The position numbers and the translations under genes were made by a program. Source: Campylobacterales bacterium (GTDB lineage Bacteria; Campylobacterota; Campylobacteria; Campylobacterales; Sulfurospirillaceae). From it: a DNA stretch of 64,000 nucleotides. The stretch's first letter is position 1. Each line of letters begins with the position of its first letter. Under the pieces are notes generated by a model that saw only the letters and a list, made by a program, of their open reading frames with translations, was not told where the DNA came from and searched no databases. This document shows, piece after piece, positions 34,905 through 44,551 of the stretch. The stretch covers positions 62,001 to 126,000 of the forward strand of contig JAFGFU010000013.1 of NCBI GenBank assembly GCA_016930915.1, read 5' to 3'.

Positions 34905-35634
34905 TAAACTCTTTTTTATTGCGAGGCTTTAAAAACAACTCTTTAAAACGCTCATTGGCATAGTTTTCAATGTCTTCTTGAAGCTTTCGATACTTATCCA
35001 TATATTCACGTGCCACAGGTGTTAATCTCGTACCAGCATCTTCACCACCACCTTGCTTAGTTTCAACCATCACATCATTAATATTTTTTTGCAAAATCTT
35101 AATGTGCGTCCACGCTTTTTTGTAATTCATCCCAATCACTTCTGACGCTTTAGAGATAGAACCTTCTTGCTCAATAAGCTCTAAAATCTCCGTTTTTCCC
35201 TTACCAAAGAGCAATTCACCCTCAGCATTTTCGATCCATGTTTTCGTTTTTACATACAAACGTGGACGCTTTTTCTCGGTAAAACATCCCAAACTACAAT
35301 AGGTCACATCTATATTTTTCTCTTTAAGTGTGCCTCTGATTTTTTTAAGTCCAATGCCTCCTGCTTGCGCCCGTGCATCTTTACATGTAATACGATTTTT
35401 CTCATCCAAAAAAGGGCTCAAACGATTCAGTGCTTCTACGTCAAAAGAGCCACCCTCCACTCTACCAAATTGACCCAAATCACACGAATCAATGCGTATT
35501 TCCATTGCTTTAGCCCTGTCACCAACCTCACGGATAGGGCATTTTAACTTTGCGGCAATCTTATAGGCATCCGCACAATCAAGCTTGCCTTTCTCATTCA
35601 AATAGTGCTTAATTAACTCTTCCATCTCAGACAT
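34897..35634 (-). CDS. ModE-type HTH protein with duplicated Cys-containing N-terminal domain
   Basis: 245 residues. The C-terminal part (about 130-225) is a ModE/LysR-type winged helix: FGKGKTEILELIEQEGSISKASEVIGMNYKKAWTHI, then KQGGGEDAGTRLTPVA. The N-terminal 125 residues hold two related units of about 45 residues, each opening with a Cys (KLDCADAYKIA, RITCKDARAQA) and closing on SCDLGQFG or YCSLGCF. No Mop/TOBE oxyanion-binding domain follows, unlike the ModE at 47493. The Cys-rich repeats may be the sensor. It starts two bases after fdhD. Confidence 0.75.
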   Translation of the reverse strand: MSEMEELIKHYLNEKGKLDCADAYKIAAKLKCPIREVGDRAKAMEIRIDSCDLGQFGRVEGGSFDVEALNRLSPFLDEKNRITCKDARAQAGGIGLKKIRGTLKEKNIDVTYCSLGCFTEKKRPRLYVKTKTWIENAEGELLFGKGKTEILELIEQEGSISKASEVIGMNYKKAWTHIKILQKNINDVMVETKQGGGEDAGTRLTPVAREYMDKYRKLQEDIENYANERFKELFLKPRNKKEFKE

Positions 35635-35636
35635 AC

Positions 35637-36425
35637 TTACGCCTCCACCACAATTCTTTGAGGATGACGGTAAATATTCATCGTATCGCCTCTTACAAAT
35701 CCAATCAGTGTTAAACCAAATTTCTCCGCAATCATCAAACCTAAACAGGTGGATGCCGTTCTTGAAGCCAAAATGGGGATTTGATGCATCACCGCTTTAG
35801 CAACCATCTCCGAAGAGAGTCTCCCACTCACCATTAAAAAAGCATTTTTAACATCCGCACCTGCTAGTACCGCTTTGCCCACAACTTTATCAATCGTATT
35901 GTGTTGGGCAATATCTTCACCAATAAAATAAGTATGCTCATCCGTAAAGAGTTTTGCGGTATGTACACAGCCTGTTTGCTCATACAAAGGACATTCGGTA
36001 TAAAACTGGCTCATTTCAGTGCTGAGTTTATGAGCGCTAAGGGTAAAGGGGCTTTGAATCACTTTTGCGGCAATCGCCTCAGGGTCTATGTTCGCGGTCA
36101 TGCTCTTGCCACATCCACTAATCACCACGCCCTCTGCATTTAATTTATGAATACTCTCTTCATTCACTTTGGCTTCAATTTCTACACGCATGCCATCATT
36201 GAGAAGCTTAAGGGAAGTGACATCGCTAAGTTTTTCAATGATATTTTCACTCATCAAATAGCCAATCGCAAGGGCTTCTTGATCCACAGGTGTTGCCATC
36301 ACTGCACCCACACGATTGCCATTGACGTAGAGTTCAAGCTTAATTTCACGCACCAACGTGTCCTCTCGCTCAAATATCTCTTTTCCTTTGATTTTTGTAA
36401 TTGTAGTTTTAAAAACAGGTTCCAT
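35637..36425 (-). CDS. fdhD: Formate dehydrogenase accessory sulfurtransferase FdhD
   Basis: 262 residues. FdhD passes sulfur from IscS to the Mo/W-bis-MGD cofactor, needed for active formate dehydrogenase. The early motif TPVDQEALAIGYLMSENI, the Cys loop SGCGKS (near 115; a single Cys instead of the common CxxC) and the C-terminal SRTASTCLGLMIAEKFG and FVRGDTMNIY are typical. It is first in the operon with the ModE-like gene. Confidence 0.92.
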   Translation of the reverse strand: MEPVFKTTITKIKGKEIFEREDTLVREIKLELYVNGNRVGAVMATPVDQEALAIGYLMSENIIEKLSDVTSLKLLNDGMRVEIEAKVNEESIHKLNAEGVVISGCGKSMTANIDPEAIAAKVIQSPFTLSAHKLSTEMSQFYTECPLYEQTGCVHTAKLFTDEHTYFIGEDIAQHNTIDKVVGKAVLAGADVKNAFLMVSGRLSSEMVAKAVMHQIPILASRTASTCLGLMIAEKFGLTLIGFVRGDTMNIYRHPQRIVVEA

Positions 36426-36708
36426 TTTCTCTCCTATTAAACGTCAATAAAAGAGATTGTAGCGCACTAAAGTTAATAATATGCCATGGTTTTTACATTT
36501 AAAGGAGAGGTAAGCATGCATGTATAAAAAGTGTTTTACATGTAGAAAGTAGAGGCTTAGTTCAGTCAATACGTAAGAGATTTTTAGACTCTCTCACACG
36601 CTCACCCAAGCCTTGTTTAAGTTCAAACACACTACAAATGGGCTAACCCACACCACACGCCCTTCTAAAGAAGCTCCTCTAGCGCATGTGGCGTAGATAT
36701 TTTTTTTC
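36426..36708. other. Structured 283-base spacer before fdhD
   Basis: No credible ORF. Reading the minus strand, CCACATGC pairs with GCGTGTGG (about 36687 and 36657), and TGAGAGA pairs with TCTCTTA (about 36594 and 36578). The central part is richer in G and C than other spacers here. A near-copy of the dispersed palindrome lies at 36536-36545. It could be a small RNA, a long leader of fdhD, or remnants of a lost gene. I found no selenocysteine-tRNA anticodon arm in it. Confidence 0.3.
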
Positions 36709-37731
36709 TTAAAGATTAAAATACTGCTTTAAGGCTTCATCAGAGAGTTCTACAGTGAAAAACACTCTGTAAAACTCTTTCACTTTATCCTGAATGGAGT
36801 GACAATACTGCTTGGGATACAACCGACTCGCTACCCAATGCGCACTCAAAATTCGCATAAAAGAAGGGGGTCTATCAACCCAGTTAAAGGGCGTATTGGG
36901 GACAAGATAGACCCGTTTGTTTTGAACGGCCTTGAGTGTTTTCCATTTTGCATCATCAAAGATTTTTTTGAAAAATGAAGCTTCTTGCACGATAATTGCA
37001 TCAGGGTCATACGTAGCAACTTGTTCAAAACTCACCCTTTGCAAGCCCAAAATGGTCGCTTGCTGGCATTTATGCACCAAATCTGCCCCTCCTAAAACAA
37101 AGGCTTCGGTATGAAACGATTTGTCACAATCGGTGGCTAAACCATCTTCTTCTTCCGCATAGTAAAGCTTAACACGTTTTTCTTGTGGCAAAGTTTTAAC
37201 AAACTGGTCAATCTCTTTAAGATACTTTGACGCCATATCTGCAAGTTTATTGGCACGCTCTTCTTTGTTCAAAACTTTACCCATAAAGCGAAAAACATCG
37301 GGGTAATTGTGCACATCATCGAGATTGACTTTAAGTGTGGATACGGAGATACGAGCAAGGTCTTTGCTTATTTTTTGATTGAGCAAGGGGGTGTCCCATG
37401 TCACAAGTAACTCAGGTCTCGCTTCCAAAATAGTCTCAAGATTGGGAACACTATCGCCATGCCATGTTCCAAGCATGGGTAGCTCCATAAAATGTTTACT
37501 CAAGAATTTATCGCCATTTTTATTGCTTTTATTGATTTGGGGGAAATTAACACCCATAAGAGGCGTATCATCAATCACCGCAATCAAAAAAGAAACAGGC
37601 GGTGCTGTCGTAAAGATTCGGCTTAAGTGCTCTGGCAAAACCACCTCTTTGTTATTGACATCTAAAAAGGTACGAGGCGCACCTAAGAGTGCTGAAAAAA
37701 ACAGCAATACAACGAGCAATAAACGCATCAC
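36709..37731 (-). CDS. Periplasmic binding protein, FecB/BtuF/MolA-like (paralogue 1)
   Basis: 340 residues with a signal peptide (LLLVVLLFFSALLGA). The TroA/FecB class fold is indicated by VNNKEVVLPEHLSRI, VPNLETILEARPELLVTW and a final DRPPSFMRIL; a conserved Cys lies in the ATDCDKSFH stretch. Two more copies of the same length occur at 44548-45570 and 48376-49398. The class carries metal chelates, cobalamin or, in Haemophilus MolA, molybdate and tungstate. It is the last gene on the minus strand of the TonB island, after a hairpin. Confidence 0.78.
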   Translation of the reverse strand: MMRLLLVVLLFFSALLGAPRTFLDVNNKEVVLPEHLSRIFTTAPPVSFLIAVIDDTPLMGVNFPQINKSNKNGDKFLSKHFMELPMLGTWHGDSVPNLETILEARPELLVTWDTPLLNQKISKDLARISVSTLKVNLDDVHNYPDVFRFMGKVLNKEERANKLADMASKYLKEIDQFVKTLPQEKRVKLYYAEEEDGLATDCDKSFHTEAFVLGGADLVHKCQQATILGLQRVSFEQVATYDPDAIIVQEASFFKKIFDDAKWKTLKAVQNKRVYLVPNTPFNWVDRPPSFMRILSAHWVASRLYPKQYCHSIQDKVKEFYRVFFTVELSDEALKQYFNL

Positions 37732-37753
37732 ATCTCCTTTAAAAATAAATTTT

Positions 37754-37775
37754 CAAGAGAGCCTAAACTCTCTTG
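37754..37775 (-). terminator. Hairpin between receptor and binding-protein genes
   Basis: An eight-base stem (CAAGAGAG and complement, six-base loop) with a T-rich stretch after it on the minus strand lies between the TonB receptor (37859-40084) and paralogue 1. It may reduce read-through into the latter. Confidence 0.5.
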
Positions 37776-37858
37776 TATGCTTTACATGTAACCAATGGAA
37801 TCTTCTCTTAAAAATTAAAATAATACAGCTACCATAGATACAGTAATAACATGCCTAT

Positions 37859-40084
37859 CTAAAATTTCAATCCAACGCTTAAATAAGCACTAAAGGGTGC
37901 TCCTACGAGATAAGTAGGTTGCGTTGTATCGGCAGCAAGGGCATTATCGGGCGTAATGATAGATGCGATGTAGCGTTTATCAAATAAATTGACAAGGCTC
38001 AATTTTAAATCAGCTGATTTGAAACCTTTTATCTTAGGGAGTTTATAATCAATGTCAAAATCAACTGTTGTAAACGAAGGAATTTCTTGTGTATGATCAG
38101 CATTGCCATATCTGCTTCCCGTGTACTTCACAATAGGGGTAAATTTCCAATTTTCTATTTTATACGTTAAAGATCCTTTCACGCCTCGTGTTGGAGCATC
38201 AGGGATTTGATTACCCTTAATGGAACTTGTTTCTGTTGCCATTGTTTTAAAATCTTCCGTATAAGAGTACTGGTTATAAAAGAAGCTTGCTAGAAAATCG
38301 ATTGACTCACTAAGAGCGCCACTCATAGCGAACTCTGCGCCATAGCTCATTGCATCTATACTATTGGAAGGATAGGCTATGCCATATTGAGAGTCATAAA
38401 CATTGGCCTGTTTACCCGTGACCGTTGTGAAAAAAAGATTTGGATTATACACAATACCGTTGTGTCTGTATTTTATACCCAGATCGAAATTATCCGATAG
38501 TTCTAATTTTTGTTTATCCCACAATTGTTGTAGCGTTACATTTTTCGCTACAAAATTAGCACGACTCGCAATATACGTTGGGAATAGATTGACGTCATAT
38601 CCATAACTTCGAGCATAATCGAAATAAACATCGGTATTTGGGGTAAGTTTATACCCTAAATAGGCACTTGGTAACCACTCTGTAAATGTCTTTGAATCAA
38701 CACTACCCCATGGATCAATCGTTCCTTGCGCTATCGCCGTGTCATAATCAGAACTGGTCATAGCATTGGTACCAAAAGTATAATTTTTCAATCCTGCTAA
38801 TTTAAAATCAAGGTATCGAATGCCAAAAGAGTAACTAAATTTATTTCTATCTCCACGGAACTCTATAAAGGGCGAATTAAACTCATGATATTCATTCTTA
38901 GCTAAAATATTCCATCCCGCATATTGCAACTGCCCCGATGCGTTAATGGTATAAAGTCTACGACTAGAAGGTGGTCCAGGGGGTTGTTGTCTGCCTCGCC
39001 AGTACCCCATTTTCATATTAAGCTCATCGCTTAAAGGAACTTCATACTCAAGGACTGCGCCATAGCGATCATGATCGATCAACCATTCAATTTCTCTTGT
39101 TTTAGCATCATTGCTAAACCAATACGTCCCCTTATCTTCTGAATAATAAGGTTTGAACCGCACAACAGAATCATTGACAAAACGATACTCAAAGTTCGCG
39201 GCTAAAACGGTATCAGTAAATGATTGTTTATTCCAATCATAATAATTTGAGCTTCCTGCACTAGAAGCACTATTCCAATCTTTTTTAGCGTAGGTATCCA
39301 AATCTTTCGCTTCTGCATAACTTAAACCATAATAATTATGATGCTCATCTTTATTGTGAATGAAAAACATTTCTGTTTTAAAATTATCATTAGGTGTATA
39401 AACAGCACCTAGCATTGCATTGGTTCGATCTAAATCACCTTCACCTTTCCATTTATCGCCACTTGTTTTAGAAACAGAGCCAAAAAGCGCTAGATCTTCC
39501 ATTTGCCCTGTATCAAATCGCAAAAAGCTTCTTAAGGCGTTATCTGATCCAACAGTTTGAGCAAATTGTGTTTCCATCTCTTTTTTGGGTCTATTAACGG
39601 TTAAATCAACCTTACCTATAAGATTTGAAAAACCAAGACTTTTATCAACAGGTGCGTATCCTTTGTAAAGATCAATACCCGAAATATTTTCCATATCAAA
39701 CATGGTTTTACCGCCGCCTGGATTACCACTAATCGGCAGAGATTCAAGCATATACACACCACCTGGTCCTGATTGATTTTTGCCCCTGATTCTTAATGGA
39801 TCATGAAAAGATGTTTCATTAGAGCCAAAGGCTTCTGTGGGTTGATAATCTACAGAAGGTGACATACCAACAACTTTGAGGGCTGACATACCAATAGATC
39901 CACCATAAAGTTCAATTGCCTCTTTGGTAAAACCTTGAGAATTAATATTATCTCTATTGTCCGTTTCGAAAATAGCACCATCACTACCATTTGATACAGT
40001 CACTTTTTCTAACGTATGCGTATCTTCGCTGTAAAGAATACTCAACGTAGCCATTAAACTCATCAAAATAACTTTTTGCTTCAT
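37859..40084 (-). CDS. TonB-dependent outer-membrane receptor, 741 residues
   Basis: Signal peptide (LMSLMATLSILYSED), plug domain with a TonB-box-like start (LEKVTVSN), RIRGKNQSGPGGVYMLESLPI, and a 22-strand barrel ending in the terminal aromatic strand SAYLSVGLKF. It imports a ligand across the outer membrane using TonB energy. It lies in the same direction as exbB-exbD-tonB and the FecCD-type importer. The ligand is not evident; a metal chelate is likely, and ModE context suggests molybdenum or tungsten. No TTACATGTAA copy lies in the gene. Confidence 0.88.
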   Translation of the reverse strand: MKQKVILMSLMATLSILYSEDTHTLEKVTVSNGSDGAIFETDNRDNINSQGFTKEAIELYGGSIGMSALKVVGMSPSVDYQPTEAFGSNETSFHDPLRIRGKNQSGPGGVYMLESLPISGNPGGGKTMFDMENISGIDLYKGYAPVDKSLGFSNLIGKVDLTVNRPKKEMETQFAQTVGSDNALRSFLRFDTGQMEDLALFGSVSKTSGDKWKGEGDLDRTNAMLGAVYTPNDNFKTEMFFIHNKDEHHNYYGLSYAEAKDLDTYAKKDWNSASSAGSSNYYDWNKQSFTDTVLAANFEYRFVNDSVVRFKPYYSEDKGTYWFSNDAKTREIEWLIDHDRYGAVLEYEVPLSDELNMKMGYWRGRQQPPGPPSSRRLYTINASGQLQYAGWNILAKNEYHEFNSPFIEFRGDRNKFSYSFGIRYLDFKLAGLKNYTFGTNAMTSSDYDTAIAQGTIDPWGSVDSKTFTEWLPSAYLGYKLTPNTDVYFDYARSYGYDVNLFPTYIASRANFVAKNVTLQQLWDKQKLELSDNFDLGIKYRHNGIVYNPNLFFTTVTGKQANVYDSQYGIAYPSNSIDAMSYGAEFAMSGALSESIDFLASFFYNQYSYTEDFKTMATETSSIKGNQIPDAPTRGVKGSLTYKIENWKFTPIVKYTGSRYGNADHTQEIPSFTTVDFDIDYKLPKIKGFKSADLKLSLVNLFDKRYIASIITPDNALAADTTQPTYLVGAPFSAYLSVGLKF

Positions 40085-40113
40085 CTTAACCCTTTATATG
40101 AATTTAAAAAAAT

Positions 40114-40569
40114 CTAAACTAAAAACATCAACTTCGCTAACAAAACAATGATGACTCCCAATGTAAAAATATAGTAATAGGAAGAACTTTCAACAGGATT
40201 TGGATCTTGTGAATTTTTTATCTTAAAGAGGAGACGTTTTGTGATAGATAAGACAACTTTGATTCCAATGCCATAAGCAAGTAAGCCTTTTAGAATAAGC
40301 ATCGTTTGAAAATTGTTAGGGAAAATCCCATTTTCAAAGGTGAGATACTGCGTACTTAAAATCGTACCTGTCAAGATCAGTACCATCATATTAGCGGGAT
40401 AAATTTTCCAAACTCTTTTGGATAACTCTTTTTGTAAATTGGCAAAATTATCTTTACCAAACGTACTATTAATAGGGGCAATAACAAAAAGTTTAGCAAA
40501 GCCCCAACCCATAAATAACATTGCACAAAAAAGATGCGCAATGAGTGTTGTTTTGTATAGTAACTCCAT
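40114..40569 (-). CDS. Small four-helix membrane protein, CopD/DUF2269-like
   Basis: 151 residues with four hydrophobic segments. The His in LIAHLFCAMLFMGWG near the N-terminus and YPANMMVLILTGTIL resemble the CopD/DUF2269 group, in which conserved His may bind metal or haem. It sits between two TonB-dependent receptors. Function is unknown; a role in the energy or metal step of the uptake island is possible. Confidence 0.6.
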   Translation of the reverse strand: MELLYKTTLIAHLFCAMLFMGWGFAKLFVIAPINSTFGKDNFANLQKELSKRVWKIYPANMMVLILTGTILSTQYLTFENGIFPNNFQTMLILKGLLAYGIGIKVVLSITKRLLFKIKNSQDPNPVESSSYYYIFTLGVIIVLLAKLMFLV

Positions 40570-40650
40570 AAAAATTCCTTTTTTATGTGATAAATAAAAA
40601 AAACAGAGGCTAAGCCCAAAGAACTCTAATTTTTTTACATGTAAAGCGTT

Positions 40651-42663
40651 TTAGAAGCTATAACGCACATTCGCGTAATAGTTTCGACCCTCTTGAACAT
40701 AGCCATTATTGTAGTAATAAAGCTCATCAAAGAGATTTTTAATGCCAACGGCGAGTTCAAGCGCTTTGACAGGTCTGTACGCAATGCGTATATCTGCCAC
40801 CGTATAGGAGCTACTCTTTTCACTGCCTGTTACGTTAGAATAACGCTCACCTTCGTGTCGAAGGATAGGAGTAATATCAATCGAATGAATCGGTGAATAG
40901 GTCATACTTGCATAATAACTGTGTTTGGGTGTATCGGTCGTGTACTGAGCATTTGCCGTTTTACTGTCTTCAATTTCTGCGTCAATATAGGTGTAAGAGA
41001 GCGTACTTTTAAACTGACTGCTCCACAACGAATCCAATGTAATTTCCACACCTTTATGCTCTTCTTGATCGAAATTTTGCATTTGTTTGCAGTTTGTACC
41101 GGTACAACCCAGTGTGGCATCTGTATTGGTTAAACCACTCACGGAAGCAATATAATCTTTTGTTTTGGTGTAAAAAAGCGCTACTTTAGCATGATGATCG
41201 TCCACAAATGCCCAATCACTGCCGACTTCATACGTCGTAGAACGTTCTGCATCCAAGCTAGGATTGAGAATATAATCTCCAAATTTTGAGGAGTAACGAT
41301 CTTTCAGTGTTGGCATGTTACTTTTTTGAGAGATGCTTCCATAAAACATCAACTCTTTTGTGGCATTAAACGTCAGAATAGTTTGAGGATTGAAGGCATC
41401 AGAGTCGTATTTGGGAAACTCTCCAGCGATGAGTGTTCCTGCACTGTTTCGGTATTCTGCTTTTGTCACCTCATTTTTATCGTAACTGCCACCCAATGTC
41501 CATGTTAATTTATCATTCAGTTGCCATGAATATTCAGCGCCTAATGACAACGTTTTACTCTCATCTTTAAGATCTGCATTAGGAGATTTTGAGCTGATGT
41601 CTTTGTGATTGTCGTATTTTTGAGAAACAGAAAGTTTCAAAAGATGATTATCAGCGATTTTAATATCCCCTTCGACAATGCCACCAAAGGTGTTATCATC
41701 GTATTCTGAAATCTCGCTCACAACATCTTGCGCCCCAGATTGCGGTGTTCCTTTAAATAGAATTTTGTTGTAAAACTCATCGTAATACAGACGTGTTTTA
41801 AGATAATGCTCCCCAATAGCCGTTTTGGTAATCAGATAATAACTCGTCTTATCCCAGTCTTTCCAATCCCAGTTGCGGTTATAAGCATTGTTCGTTGTAG
41901 TACCTTGCGCCATCGCAAACCACGGTTGCTCTTTTTCACCACGTTGAGCGATATAATTCAAAGAGTACTCATCCGTTGAATTGGGGGTATAGCCGACTTT
42001 GATGTTTATTTTTTTATCGCCATACTCTGAATTGGAACGTTTGCGTCCTTCTTGATGCCCTGCAGAATCGTAATCGCTTGGAAGTTTATAATAGTCTCTT
42101 TGCATATTGGAAACAGAGAGCAATCCATAGTAAAGCTCTTGTTTGGTTCCGATGGTTGCATACTCCTCATAGCCATTGCCACTAAATACGCCCGCACCAA
42201 CTTCGCCCTCAAGCTCTTTGGTCGGTTTTTTGGTAATAAGATTTATCGCCCCACCCATGGTATTTGCCCCATACATCGGAGAAACATAGCCTTTGGAAAC
42301 ATCGATCTCACCAATATCATAGGTTTTAAACCGTGCCAAATCGATATTGTGATCGTAGGGAACGTAAATGGGAATTCCGTCGATGTAAATAGGCACACGC
42401 GTACTCGAAAAGCCACGCACACGCACTTTTGACTCACCTCTTGCCCCCGTGTAATCCGTATAAACACTCGGTACACTTTGCAGTGCTTCAACAACCGTTT
42501 TTGATTCACTCTCTTTGATTGTCTCTGCAAAAACAACATCCACACTTGGATTTTGATTAATATCCTTCTGTGAAGTTACCTCAATTTTTCCTAACTCATA
42601 CGGCTCACCCATCAACACGGATGCAGTGATCAACGAGAACGCCACGCCAATTTTAAATTTCAT
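40651..42663 (-). CDS. TonB-dependent outer-membrane receptor, 670 residues
   Basis: Signal peptide (FSLITASVLMGEP), TonB box LGKIEVTSQ, plug motifs VRVRGFSSTRVPIYIDGIPI and MYGANTMGGAINLITKKP, barrel ending ...NYYANVRYSF. The plug resembles FepA/CirA/BtuB-type receptors. It follows the FecE-type ATPase gene by 74 bases, with a ModE-like site in that gap. A TTACATGTAA copy lies just past the stop. Confidence 0.9.
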   Translation of the reverse strand: MKFKIGVAFSLITASVLMGEPYELGKIEVTSQKDINQNPSVDVVFAETIKESESKTVVEALQSVPSVYTDYTGARGESKVRVRGFSSTRVPIYIDGIPIYVPYDHNIDLARFKTYDIGEIDVSKGYVSPMYGANTMGGAINLITKKPTKELEGEVGAGVFSGNGYEEYATIGTKQELYYGLLSVSNMQRDYYKLPSDYDSAGHQEGRKRSNSEYGDKKINIKVGYTPNSTDEYSLNYIAQRGEKEQPWFAMAQGTTTNNAYNRNWDWKDWDKTSYYLITKTAIGEHYLKTRLYYDEFYNKILFKGTPQSGAQDVVSEISEYDDNTFGGIVEGDIKIADNHLLKLSVSQKYDNHKDISSKSPNADLKDESKTLSLGAEYSWQLNDKLTWTLGGSYDKNEVTKAEYRNSAGTLIAGEFPKYDSDAFNPQTILTFNATKELMFYGSISQKSNMPTLKDRYSSKFGDYILNPSLDAERSTTYEVGSDWAFVDDHHAKVALFYTKTKDYIASVSGLTNTDATLGCTGTNCKQMQNFDQEEHKGVEITLDSLWSSQFKSTLSYTYIDAEIEDSKTANAQYTTDTPKHSYYASMTYSPIHSIDITPILRHEGERYSNVTGSEKSSSYTVADIRIAYRPVKALELAVGIKNLFDELYYYNNGYVQEGRNYYANVRYSF

Positions 42664-42687
42664 TTTCCCTCCTTTTGTATGCTACCA

Positions 42688-42717
42688 AAACATAGTATTT
42701 TATTTTATATAACGATA
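42688..42717. promoter_or_regulatory. ModE-box-like site before the TonB receptor
   Basis: The right arm TATATAACGATA (42706-42717) is a perfect ModE half site; the left arm, six bases away, is weak (about half the positions match). It lies 25 bases upstream of the 670-residue receptor gene. Confidence 0.45.
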
Positions 42718-42737
42718 CCTCTAGCTTTTCAAAAAAT

Positions 42738-43538
42738 CTAACCAACCTCTAACATTTTAGTCGTATGCACAAATGAAGGAATGCAGACAGGATAGCCGCA
42801 AACCGTCTGTTTAAGCTCGATGTTTGTGTGGTAAAGCTCGTTAATAAGATCTTGTGTAATCGTTTTACATGTAAGCCCGTGCGCTAAGATATGCCCATTT
42901 TTCAGCGCATACGTGTAACCACCTAGCATCAGCGCATGTTCAGGGAAATGGGTTGATTTTAAAAAGGTGTAGCCCTCTTTGGAGAGCTTCAGGATCGTCT
43001 CCAAAAGGCGCAGTTGATTGCCATAGTCTAGCCCCGAAACGGGTTCATCCATGACCAATATTTTTGCCCCCTGTGCTAAAGAACGGGCGATTAACACCAA
43101 CTGCTTTTCCCCACCACTGAGCGTTTGAAAAATACGCTTTTCCAGATAAACAATGCCCAATCGCTCCATCGCAGCGCGTGCTAAATCCCTGTCCTTTTTA
43201 CTTGGTTTTTGAAACCATGACTCAAAAGCGATGCGCCCCATCATAACAATGTCAAGTGCGCAAAACGCGAAGGCAACCTGTGTACTTTGCGGAACATAGC
43301 TTACATGTAAAGCCCTCTCTTTGATCGAATAGCTCTGTAATGGCTTTCCTTTTAAGAGCACTTCGCCACTTTCTGGGCTTAAAAGTCCTAAAAAAAGTTT
43401 CATCAGCGTACTTTTTCCCGTGCCATTGGGTCCTAAAAGTGAGACGATGGAGCCCTCCTCGATGCGAAGATCCACCCCTTGCAAAATCGGCGTGCTGTTG
43501 TAAGAAAAATAGAGATTTTCAGCGCTGTAAAAACTCAT
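42738..43538 (-). CDS. FecE/MolC-type ABC ATPase
   Basis: 266 residues. Walker A GPNGTGKST, signature LSGGEKQLVLIARSL, Walker B ILVMDEPVSGLD. The type is that of iron-siderophore, cobalamin and MolABC importers. It overlaps the permease gene by four bases. Two TTACATGTAA copies lie within it. The next copy to the right is 7.2 kb away. Confidence 0.88.
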   Translation of the reverse strand: MSFYSAENLYFSYNSTPILQGVDLRIEEGSIVSLLGPNGTGKSTLMKLFLGLLSPESGEVLLKGKPLQSYSIKERALHVSYVPQSTQVAFAFCALDIVMMGRIAFESWFQKPSKKDRDLARAAMERLGIVYLEKRIFQTLSGGEKQLVLIARSLAQGAKILVMDEPVSGLDYGNQLRLLETILKLSKEGYTFLKSTHFPEHALMLGGYTYALKNGHILAHGLTCKTITQDLINELYHTNIELKQTVCGYPVCIPSFVHTTKMLEVG

Positions 43539-44551
43539 GCAAATCCTTTTTTCGCATTTTTAAGCGCAAAGACAAAGATGGGAATACCAATGAGTGATGT
43601 CGCAATCCCGATGGGAATTTCAACGCTCATCGAAGTACGACATAAAGTGTCCACGATGATGAGAAAAGTCGCACCCAAAAGAGCACACATCGGAAGCAGA
43701 ACACGATTATCTGCTCCTACCAAAAAGCGTGCGATATGTGGAATGATAAGTCCTACCCAGCCGATCATTCCAGCCACAACGACGGTCAGAGTGCTGAGCA
43801 AAGTAGCGAGTAAAATCGCACTGTTGCGCACCCAAATGACACGCACACCCAGCGCCTTGGCATCCTCATCGCCCAGACTTAAAACATTGAGGTATTTGCC
43901 CATGAAAGAGAGCGCCATGGTGCTGAAAATCAGAGGAATGGCAACGCCAGAGAGTGTTTTCATATCGACTGAGCTGAAAGAGCCCATCAACCAGTAGACA
44001 ATCGTCGGAAGTTTGTTGTACGGATCGGCAACATACTTCACCGTTGAAAGCAGTGCGGAAAAAAGTGAACTGGAGATGACGCCACCAAGGACTAAAAGAA
44101 TCGTCTGTGAGCCACTCCTGCCGTAAATCTTCGCCACACCAAGGGCGACCAAAACGGCTACAAACCCAAAGGTAAATGAGAAGAGTTGCACGCCAAACCA
44201 GCTATCAGAGATCATAATGCCAAGTGCAGCGCCAAACGAAGCACCGGCAAGCACGCCCAAAATACCAGGAGATACCAGAGGGTTCACAAACATCGCTTGA
44301 AACGCCCCACCTGAAACCGAGAGTGCAGCGCCCACTAAAATGACCGCTAAAATGCGTGGTAAGCGAATGTCAAACACGATGTTAGACAAAAGCATCACCT
44401 CTTTGGGAGCCGTACCAATGTTCAGCAGTTTCCATAGAAGCAGCTGCGTCAGTGTGCCAAGGTCGATCTCATAGCGACCAAGGGCTAGGGAAATGAGCAA
44501 ACTTACCCCAAGCAACACCGCCATCATGCCAAAAAGAAACGAGTTTTTCAT
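43535..44551 (-). CDS. FecCD/BtuC/MolB-type ABC permease
   Basis: 338 residues with about ten helices. VGAALSVSGGAFQAMFVNPLVSPGILG (near 77-103) and GWVGLIIPHIARFLVG (near 262) are the FecCD family motifs. It forms the inner-membrane channel with the ATPase at 42738 and takes ligand from the binding protein at 44548, whose gene it overlaps by four bases. Confidence 0.92.
   Translation of the reverse strand: MKNSFLFGMMAVLLGVSLLISLALGRYEIDLGTLTQLLLWKLLNIGTAPKEVMLLSNIVFDIRLPRILAVILVGAALSVSGGAFQAMFVNPLVSPGILGVLAGASFGAALGIMISDSWFGVQLFSFTFGFVAVLVALGVAKIYGRSGSQTILLVLGGVISSSLFSALLSTVKYVADPYNKLPTIVYWLMGSFSSVDMKTLSGVAIPLIFSTMALSFMGKYLNVLSLGDEDAKALGVRVIWVRNSAILLATLLSTLTVVVAGMIGWVGLIIPHIARFLVGADNRVLLPMCALLGATFLIIVDTLCRTSMSVEIPIGIATSLIGIPIFVFALKNAKKGFA

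Noticed and set aside
36426-36708. A tRNA gene, in particular the selenocysteine tRNA
   Set aside because: A GTTCAAA stretch resembles a T loop, but no anticodon arm with TCA or acceptor pairing could be built.
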